Assembly (NCBI RefSeq): GCF_041916735.1
Contig: NZ_JAYRYY010000013.1
Reading direction: 5' to 3' (one strand)
DNA: 64,000 nt
Source of the DNA: Zoogloea sp016790385
Lineage (GTDB): Bacteria; Pseudomonadota; Gammaproteobacteria; Burkholderiales; Rhodocyclaceae
The notes below the pieces were generated by a model that did no database searches, was not told where the DNA came from, and saw only the letters and a list, made by a program, of their open reading frames with translations. Below are positions 9,676-22,848 of this stretch, one piece after another. Position 1 is the stretch's first letter, and the number at the start of each line of letters is the position of its first letter. A program made the translations under genes and the position numbers.

Positions 9676-10349
9676 TGGGCCTCAGCGCGTCGTTGAACAA
9701 CCTTCGCTCGCTCGATCTGCAGTCACTGCAGCGGGACTTCAAGGGGCTGGACCCCAACGATCCCGGGCAGTGGCCCCTGCTGCCGCGGGTCGTGACCCTT
9801 TTCACCTTGTTCGTGGCCATCGTCGTCGGTGGCTGGTGGTTTGACTGGAGTGACCAGCTGACCATGCTGGAGACGCGGGAGCGCGAGGAGCGGACCCTCA
9901 AAGAGGATTGGCTTAGCAAGAAGCGTCAGGCAGTCAATCTGGCTGAGTACCGTCGCCAGCTCAGCGAGATTGACCGGCAGTTCGGTGCTTTGCTGAAGCA
10001 ATTGCCCAATCGCTCGGAGATCGAGTCCTTGCTGGCCGACATTAACCAGGCCGGTTTGGGACGTGGCCTGCAGTTTGATCTGTTCAAGCCCGGTGCCGAA
10101 GCCTCGAAGGACTTCTATGCCGAGTTGCCGATAGCCGTGCGCGTCACGGGCACTTATCACGATCTTGGCGAGTTTGTCAGCGATGTGGCGAAGATGCCTC
10201 GCATCGTAACCCTCAACGACATCGCCATTGAGGGGATGAAGGAGGGCAACCTGAAATTTGACGCCACGGCTGTGACGTACCGCTATTTGGACGACGAAGA
10301 GGTCGCTCGGATTCGGAAGGAAAAAGCCAAGGAAAAGGCGGCGAAGTGA
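9675..10349 (+). CDS. pilO: Type IV pilus assembly protein PilO
   Basis: This 224-aa inner-membrane partner of PilN has a cytoplasmic leader containing LDLQSLQRDFKGLDP, a single helix (about residues 36-56), a periplasmic coiled coil rich in Glu/Arg/Gln, and a C-terminal ferredoxin-like domain (ELPIAVRVTGTYHDLGEFV). It carries a Lys/Ala-rich tail. It sits between pilN and pilP with overlapping starts and stops, as expected for the stoichiometric PilMNOP complex. Confidence 0.95.
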   Translation: MGLSASLNNLRSLDLQSLQRDFKGLDPNDPGQWPLLPRVVTLFTLFVAIVVGGWWFDWSDQLTMLETREREERTLKEDWLSKKRQAVNLAEYRRQLSEIDRQFGALLKQLPNRSEIESLLADINQAGLGRGLQFDLFKPGAEASKDFYAELPIAVRVTGTYHDLGEFVSDVAKMPRIVTLNDIAIEGMKEGNLKFDATAVTYRYLDDEEVARIRKEKAKEKAAK

Positions 10350-10879
10350 GGAACATGCGACTGACCCTGATGCTTCCGCTGGCGGCTACCCTGCTACTCT
10401 TGGGGTGCTCCGACCAGCAGGACGATCTGCGCAACTGGATGGCGGAGGCCTCGAAGGATCTCAAGCCCAACCTCAAACCGTTGCCGCCAATCCAGCAGGC
10501 AGTGGAGGTAACCTACGAAGGGGCATCCAAGACCGACCCCTTCCGGGCCGCCAAGTTAGAACCCGACAAGAAATCGGCAATGTTCATGCCCGATGCCAAC
10601 CGTCGCAAGGAGCCCCTCGAAGCGTTTCCGCTGGAGTCGCTGAAAATGGTGGGGGTTTTGATCAAACGCGGCCAATCCCACGCCATCGTTGCCGCCGACA
10701 AGACCTTGCATCAAGTCAGGATCGGAAACTACCTTGGGCAGAACTATGGCCAGATAACTGCCATATCCGAATCAGAAATCACGTTGAAAGAGCTCGTCGA
10801 GGATGCCGGTGGCGAATGGACCGAGCGTATCAGCACGCTGCAACTGCAGGAGCAGGCGCCTCAGGAGGCGAAGAAATGA
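10346..10879 (+). CDS. pilP: Type IV pilus assembly lipoprotein PilP
   Basis: This lipoprotein links the PilNO complex in the inner membrane to the PilQ secretin. The signal peptide ends LLLLGC, giving lipidated Cys21. It is followed by an extended proline-containing linker and a beta-sandwich (SLKMVGVLIKRGQSHAIVAA ... VRIGNYLGQNYGQI) that binds the PilQ N0/N1 region. It is 177 aa from the GTG at 10346, which overlaps the pilO stop; an in-frame ATG follows three codons later. It overlaps pilQ by 4 bases. Confidence 0.94.
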   Translation: MRNMRLTLMLPLAATLLLLGCSDQQDDLRNWMAEASKDLKPNLKPLPPIQQAVEVTYEGASKTDPFRAAKLEPDKKSAMFMPDANRRKEPLEAFPLESLKMVGVLIKRGQSHAIVAADKTLHQVRIGNYLGQNYGQITAISESEITLKELVEDAGGEWTERISTLQLQEQAPQEAKK

Positions 10880-13053
10880 ATATGAGACGTTGTAGCTTCA
10901 CGTTGGGCGCGTTGGCTGTGGTGACAGTCCTGGGATGGCTGACCCCGACTGCGCCGGCGTTCGCCCAGACCGCTCAGATTGCTGCCCCCGCAGGCAACCG
11001 GATCGAAAAGATGGTGGCCGCCGAGCAGGGGGGCAGTATCGTTCTCAAACTGACCATGGCGCAGCCACTGGCGAATGCACCAGGCAGTTTCAGCGTGGCG
11101 AATCCGGCGCGAATTGCTTTTGATTTTCCGGATACCGCCAATGGACTCGGTCGGAACAGCCAAGTGCTCAATACAGGTGAGCTGCGTAGTGTGAATATCG
11201 TGCAGGTGGGGGATCGAACCCGGCTGGTGCTGAACCTGTCCCGTGTCTATCCATACGAGACGAGGCTTGAGGACCGGGATGTCTTCATTACCCTCGCGTC
11301 GGGGCCTTTCAAGGAAGCGGCGGGTAAGGTTCTCCAGTCGACCCAGTTTGCTCCCATGGCTTCCGGGCCAAACGAGAGGCATGCCATCCGCGATGTGAAT
11401 TTCCGCCGTGGCAAGGAGGGGGAGGGCCGCCTGGTGGTCGATCTGTCGGATCCGAATGCCGGCATCGATATTCGTCAGCAGGGCACGACGCTGATCGTCG
11501 ATTTCCTCAAGACCGACGTGCCCGAGCAACTGCGTCGCAAGCTTGACGTGGTGGATTTTGGTACGCCGGTATCGTCAGTGCTCACCCAGTCTCAGGGCGG
11601 CAACGTTCGCATGACGGTCACGCCCAGAGGGCTGTGGGAGCACAACGCCTACCAGAGTGACAACCAGTTTGTACTCGAGGTGAAGCCCGTCAAGGAAGAT
11701 CCGAACAAGCTGACCCAGGGAGCAGGAAAGGCACGTTTTGGAGGTGAGAAGCTATCCCTCAACTTCCAGAACATTGATGTACGTTCGGTACTTCAGGTGA
11801 TCGCCGATTTCACCAATTTCAATATCATTACCAGTGACTCCGTGCAGGGCAACCTCACCCTGCGCCTCAAGGATGTTCCATGGGATCAGGCGTTAGACAT
11901 CATTCTTCAGGCACGCGGTCTCGACTTGCGCAAGAACGGCAACGTCATCTGGATCGCCCCCAGAGATGAACTCGCCGCTCGTGAGAAGCTGGATCTTGAA
12001 TCCAAGGCGCAGATCGGCGATTTGGAGCCATTGCGTACCGAGAGTTTCCAGATCAATTACCACAAGGCCAAGAACGTCGCCGAGTTCCTGAAGAGCAAGG
12101 ACCAGAGCGTGCTGTCGAAGCGTGGCAGCGTGGTGCCTGATGAGCGCTCCAACAAGATCTTTGTCAATGACGTCGCTTCGAGGCTTGAGGAGTTGCGACG
12201 CCTCATTGCGGAGATCGATGTGGAGGTCCGTCAGGTTCTGATCGAAGCGCAAATCGTCGAGGCCACGGACACCTTCACCCGCAATCTCGGGGTAAGGCTT
12301 GGCTTTGGTGCCAAGACAGGTGGTTTGCTCGGCAAGACCGATGATGGTGTCTCGGTGTATCGCAATACGTTCGGATCAGGTTCCCTGTCCTCCACCGGTT
12401 ATCAGGCGGGCCAGATAGTGACGGTCCCGAACTTCAATGACTCCCTTGCCGTCAATCTGCCGGCTTCCACCATCAATGGCAAACAGGCCGGTGCGTTCTC
12501 GCTGGCGCTGTGGAATAGCGCGGCGACTCGCTTTATCGACATGGAGGTGTCGGCTCTCGAGGCTGATGGTCGCGGTAAGGTGGTATCCCGCCCCCGAGTG
12601 ATGACGGCTGACAAGGTCGAAGCACTCATCGAGCAAGGTACGGAAGTCCCATTCCAAACCCAGGGTGGTGGAACAACCGCTCCTACGGTGTCTTTCAAGA
12701 AGGCTAATCTGGCACTCAAGGTCAAGCCCCAGATCACCCCGGATGGAAAGGTGATGATGAGTATCGAGGTCAACAAGGACCAGCCGCGCTATGATCGCCC
12801 CGTAGCCAATGGCAACGTGCCCATCGATACAAAACACGTCAAGACCGAAGTCGTGGTGGAGAATGGCGGAACCATCGTGATTGGCGGGATCTACACGCAG
12901 GACGTGTCAAACAATACGGTTAAAATCCCGCTCCTGGGTGACATACCTGTGCTTGGCTATCTGTTCCGCAGCAATGAGCGCACCGATAACAAGACCGAAC
13001 TCCTCATTTTCATTACGCCCCGAATCATCAACGATCAGCTGGGTTTGCGCTGA
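10876..13053 (+). CDS. pilQ: Type IV pilus secretin PilQ
   Basis: This is the outer-membrane multimeric channel through which the pilus exits. The ATG at 10876 overlaps the pilP stop (ATGA) and gives a proper signal peptide (MNMRRCSFTLGALAVV ... APAFAQ) and a 725-aa product. The frame is open further upstream, but that part only shadows pilP. Domains in order: two AMIN peptidoglycan-binding domains (to about residue 270), STN/N0 (FQNIDVRSVLQVIADFTNFN), N1, then the secretin barrel ending in VPVLGYLFRSNERTDNKTEL and LLIFITPRII. Confidence 0.96.
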   Translation: MNMRRCSFTLGALAVVTVLGWLTPTAPAFAQTAQIAAPAGNRIEKMVAAEQGGSIVLKLTMAQPLANAPGSFSVANPARIAFDFPDTANGLGRNSQVLNTGELRSVNIVQVGDRTRLVLNLSRVYPYETRLEDRDVFITLASGPFKEAAGKVLQSTQFAPMASGPNERHAIRDVNFRRGKEGEGRLVVDLSDPNAGIDIRQQGTTLIVDFLKTDVPEQLRRKLDVVDFGTPVSSVLTQSQGGNVRMTVTPRGLWEHNAYQSDNQFVLEVKPVKEDPNKLTQGAGKARFGGEKLSLNFQNIDVRSVLQVIADFTNFNIITSDSVQGNLTLRLKDVPWDQALDIILQARGLDLRKNGNVIWIAPRDELAAREKLDLESKAQIGDLEPLRTESFQINYHKAKNVAEFLKSKDQSVLSKRGSVVPDERSNKIFVNDVASRLEELRRLIAEIDVEVRQVLIEAQIVEATDTFTRNLGVRLGFGAKTGGLLGKTDDGVSVYRNTFGSGSLSSTGYQAGQIVTVPNFNDSLAVNLPASTINGKQAGAFSLALWNSAATRFIDMEVSALEADGRGKVVSRPRVMTADKVEALIEQGTEVPFQTQGGGTTAPTVSFKKANLALKVKPQITPDGKVMMSIEVNKDQPRYDRPVANGNVPIDTKHVKTEVVVENGGTIVIGGIYTQDVSNNTVKIPLLGDIPVLGYLFRSNERTDNKTELLIFITPRIINDQLGLR

Positions 13054-13065
13054 CCTCTGGCCTGA

Positions 13066-15153
13066 ATGGATTTATCAATGCGTGACCTTATCTCTGCGGC
13101 TGTCCGCTCCCATGCCCGTATCATCGGCTCGTCTCTGATTGCGCTGGCGCTTGTCAGCTGTGGCGGAGGTGGCGGCGGTGGTGGCTCCACGAGCTGTCCG
13201 GGCGGTTTTCTTACCTGTTCGGGATCGGGCACCGACAGCGGTACGACGCAGACTCCAAAGATCACCATGACGCTGGTCGATGCGGGGACAGGGGTTGCCA
13301 CCAACAATCTAACCTCAGGCAGGCCGCTGACTGTTCGGGCGCTCCTCGTTTCCGCCACGGGCGTGCCGCTGGCCAATCGGGTTGTGACCTTCACCACCAA
13401 TTCTGCACTTGCCGTGTTTGAACCGACTTCCGGTACGCGGCTCACCGACGCGAATGGTTTGACCTCCATCACCCTTCTGGCAGCAGATCTGGCCGCCAGC
13501 GGCGCGGCGGAAGTCACCGCCACCGTGGATGTGGATGGCACTTCGGCAACCCAGAAGATCGCCTACAGCGTCAGCCCCGGCTCGGTGACGCTGTCCAATC
13601 TTGCGGCGAACACCAGTTCCCTGAGTGCATACGGCAGCACCTCGGTTTCGGTCCAGGTGTTTTTCAACGGAGCCTTGACCACCACCCCGCTGACAGTGAA
13701 TTTCTCCTCGGGTTGCGACAGCAATGGCAAGGCCAGCATCACCAATAGCGTTGCGACCGTCAATGGCATTGCAACAGCAACTTACACCGATAAAGGCTGC
13801 GCCGGATCCGACATCATCACTGCATCAGTTCAAGGCACCTCCGCTCAGACCACCATCAATGTGGCTGCGCCCCGGGCATCCAACATCGGCTATGTGTCGG
13901 CCAACCCGTCTACGATGGCGCTCGCCGGAACGGGGGGCGCAGGGCTTTCATCCAGTTCGGTGGTGACGTTCAAGGTAGTGGACAGCACCAATAATCCGGT
14001 GGCCTCGAAAGCGGTAAGTTTCGATCTTTCCACTCGTGTTGGAGGCATCAAGCTTAACAACCAGAGCTCCGGCACCGTCCAGGCAACCTCTGATGCATCG
14101 GGTCTTGTCAGCGTGACGGTATCTGCTGGGTCGGTACCGACCCCCGTATGGGTTATTGCCTCCCTCGTGGAAGATCCGACAATCGTCACCCAGTCCACCA
14201 ATCTCACCATCTCCACCGGCCGGCCGACTCAGGATCGCTTTTCCCTGGCGATCGGCACCTTCAATATCGAAGGTTGGAATCGGGACGGCACGACGACCAG
14301 CGCCACCGTGCATGCCTTTGATCGCCTGGGTAACCCGGTTGCCGATGGTACGGTCATCAACTTCATCAGTGAGGGTGCTGGCATCCAGCCATCGTGCGTG
14401 ACGGCTTCCGGCGCGTGCAGTGTGACCATCACAAGTGGTGAGTTCCGTCCGCGAGCCGATAGTGAGCCGTCGGCATTTGCCGTCACCGCCGGTCGGGTCT
14501 CCATCCTGGCCTATGCCCAGGGGGAAGAGAGCTTCGACGACCTGAACCAGAACAACCTTTATGACTCGGGCGAAGTGTTCCGCGATCTGGGTGATGCCTT
14601 TGTCGACAACACTGAGAATCAGGTCTGGGGGTCGGGAGAGCGCGAGATCCAGTTCAGTGCAGCCAACACTTCGGCCTGTCCGGCTTATCCGACCGATGGT
14701 CGATACAGCAATGCACCTTATAAAGCCGGAACCTGTGATGGGGTCTGGGGGAACGCCCATGTCCGTCGCACCCAGGTAGTGGTGCTTTCGAGCCATATCG
14801 TCGGAACAGTCAGTCCTTCGGTATTCACCTTCCCCACCTCGGCGCCCCAGGTCTGTTCGGCATCCTTCACGTTCCGCATGCCCGACGTCAATAACAACCC
14901 GCTTCCTGCCGGAGCAGCGCTCACCGCAACGTCCAACGTCACCTACACGAACGATACGGGCGAGACGGTCAAGGCGACGGTGTCATTCCCCCCCGGTTCC
15001 AATACGGTATCGAATACCAATGCACCGGGCGGCACCTTCCATACTGTGGTTGTCGAAGGCTCCAAGTGCACATCGCGTTTGACGGGAAGCATCGGCGTCA
15101 CCGTTACATCTCCTAGCGGGAGCGTGAGCGGCTTCAATCTTTCGATCAACTGA
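13066..15153 (+). CDS. Surface lipoprotein with bacterial Ig-like (Big_1/invasin-type) repeats
   Basis: The 695-aa protein starts with a lipoprotein signal ending ALALVSC, followed by a run of eight glycines as a flexible spacer. Several Big_1-like beta-sandwich repeats follow; strand patterns such as PLANRVVTFTTNSALAVFEP, NPVASKAVSFDLSTRVG and GNPVADGTVINFISEGAG recur. A different beta-rich Cys-containing segment occupies residues 470-695. ATG at 13078 is an alternative start. It sits 12 bases after pilQ and before aroK, where most relatives have nothing, so it is probably transcribed with the pilus genes. The function is unknown; adhesion or pilus-associated surface display is inference. 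Confidence 0.8.
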   Translation: MDLSMRDLISAAVRSHARIIGSSLIALALVSCGGGGGGGGSTSCPGGFLTCSGSGTDSGTTQTPKITMTLVDAGTGVATNNLTSGRPLTVRALLVSATGVPLANRVVTFTTNSALAVFEPTSGTRLTDANGLTSITLLAADLAASGAAEVTATVDVDGTSATQKIAYSVSPGSVTLSNLAANTSSLSAYGSTSVSVQVFFNGALTTTPLTVNFSSGCDSNGKASITNSVATVNGIATATYTDKGCAGSDIITASVQGTSAQTTINVAAPRASNIGYVSANPSTMALAGTGGAGLSSSSVVTFKVVDSTNNPVASKAVSFDLSTRVGGIKLNNQSSGTVQATSDASGLVSVTVSAGSVPTPVWVIASLVEDPTIVTQSTNLTISTGRPTQDRFSLAIGTFNIEGWNRDGTTTSATVHAFDRLGNPVADGTVINFISEGAGIQPSCVTASGACSVTITSGEFRPRADSEPSAFAVTAGRVSILAYAQGEESFDDLNQNNLYDSGEVFRDLGDAFVDNTENQVWGSGEREIQFSAANTSACPAYPTDGRYSNAPYKAGTCDGVWGNAHVRRTQVVVLSSHIVGTVSPSVFTFPTSAPQVCSASFTFRMPDVNNNPLPAGAALTATSNVTYTNDTGETVKATVSFPPGSNTVSNTNAPGGTFHTVVVEGSKCTSRLTGSIGVTVTSPSGSVSGFNLSIN

Positions 15154-15162
15154 TGCTTTTGC

Positions 15163-15195
15163 GGGGTTCGTAGCCGAGCCCCGGTCTATTGGGGC
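15163..15195 (+). promoter_or_regulatory. Two mutually exclusive hairpins in front of aroK
   Basis: GGGGTTCG (15163-15170) can pair with CGAGCCCC (15175-15182) through one G-U pair. GCCCC at 15178-15182 can instead pair with GGGGC at 15191-15195, which overlaps the G-rich ribosome-binding region just upstream of the aroK ATG at 15201. The first hairpin has no U-tract. This could be a weak transcription stop or a translation switch; it is seen in the sequence only. Confidence 0.3.
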
Positions 15196-15200
15196 GGGGC

Positions 15201-15728
15201 ATGAATCAGCCGAAATGTATCGTTCTCGTCGGTATGCCCGGCTCAGGCAAAACGACCGTAGGCCGGGAGCTCGCCAAGCGCCTCGGCCTGCGCTTCGTTG
15301 ATAGTGATCATGAGATTGAACTGCGCACAGGCGTAAAGATTCCGACGATCTTTGAAATTGAGGGCGAAGAAGGGTTTCGCAAACGCGAGACCTGTACCCT
15401 CGACGCGCTTACTCAGGAGTCCGGATTGGTCCTCGCCACGGGCGGAGGCGCCGTAATCAGCGCCGCCAACAGGCAACTGATGTCCGGGCGGGGTGTCGTG
15501 GTATACCTCAATGTACCTCCCCACATCCTCTGGGAGCGCACCCGTCACGACCGCAGCCGCCCCCTGCTGCAGGTGGCAGACCCGCGCGGCCGGCTACAGC
15601 AACTCTACGTCACGCGTGATCCCCTCTACCGGGAGGTCGCTCACATTATTGTCGAGGGTGGGCGGGGAACACCTCATGCCATGGTTCGGATGATCGAGAA
15701 AGAACTGCAGACCCTATGCGAACATTGA
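15201..15728 (+). CDS. aroK: Shikimate kinase
   Basis: This enzyme phosphorylates shikimate with ATP in the chorismate pathway. The P-loop GMPGSGKTTVG is at residues 11-21, DSDHEIE binds shikimate/Mg2+, GFRKRE carries the substrate arginine, and ATGGGAV is the glycine loop. The ATG at 15201 is preferred over a TTG four codons upstream because it has the G-rich ribosome-binding region and the family N-terminus. The length is 175 aa. It overlaps aroB by 13 bases. Confidence 0.95.
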   Translation: MNQPKCIVLVGMPGSGKTTVGRELAKRLGLRFVDSDHEIELRTGVKIPTIFEIEGEEGFRKRETCTLDALTQESGLVLATGGGAVISAANRQLMSGRGVVVYLNVPPHILWERTRHDRSRPLLQVADPRGRLQQLYVTRDPLYREVAHIIVEGGRGTPHAMVRMIEKELQTLCEH

Positions 15729-16807
15729 ATGTCGAGCTTGCGGAGCGCACTTATCCAATCAGGATCGGTGCCGGGCTCGTTTCCGATCCCGCCCTTATCC
15801 TGCCCTACCTGAAGGCGCGGCGGGTTGCCGTCGTTACCAATGATGTTGTCGGGCCGCTCTATCTCGATGCTTTTGTCGCAGGATTGCGAGCCCAGGGGCT
15901 TCAAGTGACCACCATCGTGCTGCCCGACGGCGAGGCGCACAAGGACTGGCCGACCCTCAACCTCATCTTCGACGGTCTCCTCGCCGCCCGTTGTGACCGA
16001 AGCACCACCCTCATCGCCTTGGGCGGTGGCGTAGTCGGAGACATGGTGGGGTTTGCAGCAGCGACCTATCAACGGGGTGTCCCCTTTATCCAGGTTCCCA
16101 CCACGCTCCTGTCCCAGGTGGATTCGTCGGTCGGGGGCAAGACCGCCATCAACCACCCCCTCGGCAAGAACATGATCGGCGCCTTCTACCAGCCAAGGCT
16201 GGTGCTGGCCGATACGACGGTTCTCGATACCCTGCCTGATCGGGAGCTCAAGGCAGGGCTTGCGGAGGTCATCAAGTATGGCCTGATCCGGGACCTGCCT
16301 TTTCTCGACTGGATCGAAACCCATCTAGACCAACTGCTTGCGCGGGATCCCGAGACCCTTGCAGAGGCAGTCGAACGGTCCTGCCGTAACAAGGCTGAAG
16401 TCGTCGCGGCCGATGAAACCGAGCAGGGTGAGCGCGCAACGCTCAACCTGGGCCACACCTTTGGGCATGCCATCGAAACCGGCCTCGGCTACGGCCAGTG
16501 GCTGCATGGCGAGGCTGTCGCCGCGGGCACCATCATGGCCGCAGATCTCTCCCGCAGCCTCGGTTGGCTCACTGACGACGAAGTGGCCCGGGTGCGGCTC
16601 ATCCACGAGAGGGCCGGGCTTCCGGTGAGAGGGCCGGCGCTCGGCGCAGATCGTTACCTGGAACTCATGTCCCATGACAAAAAGGTGTCGGACGGCACCC
16701 TCCGGCTCGTGCTTCTCAAGGGAGTCGGCCGCGCGGTGATCAGTGCAGAGGCGACGCCTGACCAGATGCGCGAAAGCATTGAAGCATGCTGCGCTAACCC
16801 TGGCTGA
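15716..16807 (+). CDS. aroB: 3-dehydroquinate synthase
   Basis: This NAD- and metal-dependent enzyme converts DAHP to 3-dehydroquinate in the shikimate pathway. The 363-aa protein shows the NAD-binding DGEAHKDWPTL and GGGVVGDMVGFAAATYQRG, the substrate region TTLLSQVDSSVGGKTAIN, and the metal-ligand motif LNLGHTFGHAIE. It is translationally coupled to aroK, which overlaps it by 13 bases, and its stop precedes the dgt ATG by 4 bases. The pilQ-aroK-aroB-dgt order is a proteobacterial hallmark. Confidence 0.97.
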   Translation: MRTLNVELAERTYPIRIGAGLVSDPALILPYLKARRVAVVTNDVVGPLYLDAFVAGLRAQGLQVTTIVLPDGEAHKDWPTLNLIFDGLLAARCDRSTTLIALGGGVVGDMVGFAAATYQRGVPFIQVPTTLLSQVDSSVGGKTAINHPLGKNMIGAFYQPRLVLADTTVLDTLPDRELKAGLAEVIKYGLIRDLPFLDWIETHLDQLLARDPETLAEAVERSCRNKAEVVAADETEQGERATLNLGHTFGHAIETGLGYGQWLHGEAVAAGTIMAADLSRSLGWLTDDEVARVRLIHERAGLPVRGPALGADRYLELMSHDKKVSDGTLRLVLLKGVGRAVISAEATPDQMRESIEACCANPG

Positions 16808-16811
16808 AGCC

Positions 16812-17936
16812 ATGACCCAACTGGCGCCTTACGCCGTAACCGAGGCCAACAGCCGGGGGCGTCAGCGTGCCGAGGCCCCGCCGACCGCCCGCGGCGAGTT
16901 CCAGCGCGACCGAGACAGGATCGTGCATTGCACCGCGTTTCGGCGGCTTGAATACAAGACCCAGGTTTTCGTAAACCACGAAGGCGATCTCTTCCGTACA
17001 CGCCTGACTCACAGCATCGAAGTTGCTCAGATCACCCGCTCCATCGCCCGCGCCTTGCAACTCAACGAAGACCTGGCGGAGGCCGTGGCCCTTTCCCATG
17101 ATCTGGGGCACACCCCTTTCGGTCACGCCGGCCAGGAGGCGCTCAACGCCTGCATGAAGGATTTCGGTGGATTCGAGCACAATCTCCAGTCTCTCCGGAC
17201 GGTTGATCTCCTTGAGGAAAGCTATGCCGAATTCAACGGTCTCAACCTCATGCATGAGACCCGGGAAGGAATACTTAAGCACTGTTCGCCGAAGAATGCC
17301 GCAGTGCTCGGCGACATCGGCCGGCGTTTCCTCGAAGGTCGCCAGCCCTCCCTCGAAGCCCAGTTGGCCAATCTGGCCGACGAGATTGCCTACAACAACC
17401 ACGACGTGGATGACGGTCTGCGGTCCGGCCTGATCACTCTTGAGCAACTGGAAGCGGTTCCAATCTTTGCCCACAAGCGTCAGGTGGTGGAGGCTGCGTA
17501 TCCGGGCATCGGAGGGCGGCGGCTGATCCATGAAACCATCCGGAGGATGGTGAACATGATGGCTATCGACCTGATAGAACAAACTCGCAGCAACATTGCC
17601 GATGCGGGGGTTGGATCCCTTGATGATGTTCGGGCGGCACCCAGGCTTGTCTCCTACAGCGCCGGACTCTTGCCCGAACTACGGGTTCTGAAAACCTTCC
17701 TGCGGGACAATCTGTACCACCACTATCAGGTTCTGCGGATGACCGACAAGGCCCGGCGCATCATCCAGGATCTCTTCGAAGCCTTCATGAACGATCCCAG
17801 ACTGCTCCCACCCCAATACCAACTGATGGCTAAAGCCGATCAACCGCGTGCCATTGCCGACTACATCGCCGGAATGACCGATCGCTACGCGATGCGCGAG
17901 CACCGGCGCCTGTTTGCGGTCGGCGAGATCCATTAA
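16812..17936 (+). CDS. dgt: Deoxyguanosinetriphosphate triphosphohydrolase-like protein
   Basis: This is an HD-superfamily hydrolase predicted to cleave dNTPs (dGTP) to deoxynucleoside and triphosphate. Metal ligands are in the HD pattern RTRLTHSIEVAQ ... ALSHDLGHTPFGHAGQ, with a later ADEIAYNNHDVDDG aspartate. The chosen ATG at 16812 lies 4 bases after the aroB stop and gives 374 aa; the frame also extends upstream inside aroB, which is unlikely to be translated. The conserved YRTAF-type motif appears as HCTAFRRLEYKTQVF. Confidence 0.92.
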   Translation: MTQLAPYAVTEANSRGRQRAEAPPTARGEFQRDRDRIVHCTAFRRLEYKTQVFVNHEGDLFRTRLTHSIEVAQITRSIARALQLNEDLAEAVALSHDLGHTPFGHAGQEALNACMKDFGGFEHNLQSLRTVDLLEESYAEFNGLNLMHETREGILKHCSPKNAAVLGDIGRRFLEGRQPSLEAQLANLADEIAYNNHDVDDGLRSGLITLEQLEAVPIFAHKRQVVEAAYPGIGGRRLIHETIRRMVNMMAIDLIEQTRSNIADAGVGSLDDVRAAPRLVSYSAGLLPELRVLKTFLRDNLYHHYQVLRMTDKARRIIQDLFEAFMNDPRLLPPQYQLMAKADQPRAIADYIAGMTDRYAMREHRRLFAVGEIH

Positions 17937-17969
17937 GCCGGCTCCGCCATGCGGCAGCGCAAAAATTCC

Positions 17970-17999
17970 TTGAAGACCGGGCGCCTGCGGCGGTATATT
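17970..17999 (+). promoter_or_regulatory. Sigma-70-type promoter of gltBD
   Basis: TTGAAG at 17970-17975 and TATATT at 17994-17999 with an 18-base spacer lie 33 bases after the dgt stop. The start near 18006 would leave an untranslated leader of about 165 bases before the gltB ATG, long enough to carry regulation. This is a sequence match only. Confidence 0.45.
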
Positions 18000-18170
18000 C
18001 GACCCTCGCCCAATGTGTTTGAACGGTCTCCTCGTCGGGATCGAGCGTAGCCGGCTGGCCAGCATCCGCCGGCTTTTTCACGGTTCGGACGGGGGCGACT
18101 TTCCGCAGTTTGAATGTCCGGTGCCGCAGAAATGCTGCAGCCGGTGTGTGTTGTGTCGAGGAAAAACAAG

Positions 18171-22847
<4,677 letters not shown>

Positions 22848-22848
22848 C

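Noticed and set aside
10405..10875. A 157-residue N-terminal extension of PilQ
   Set aside because: It lies wholly inside pilP in another frame. The ATG at 10876 gives a standard signal peptide and a coupled ATGA overlap.
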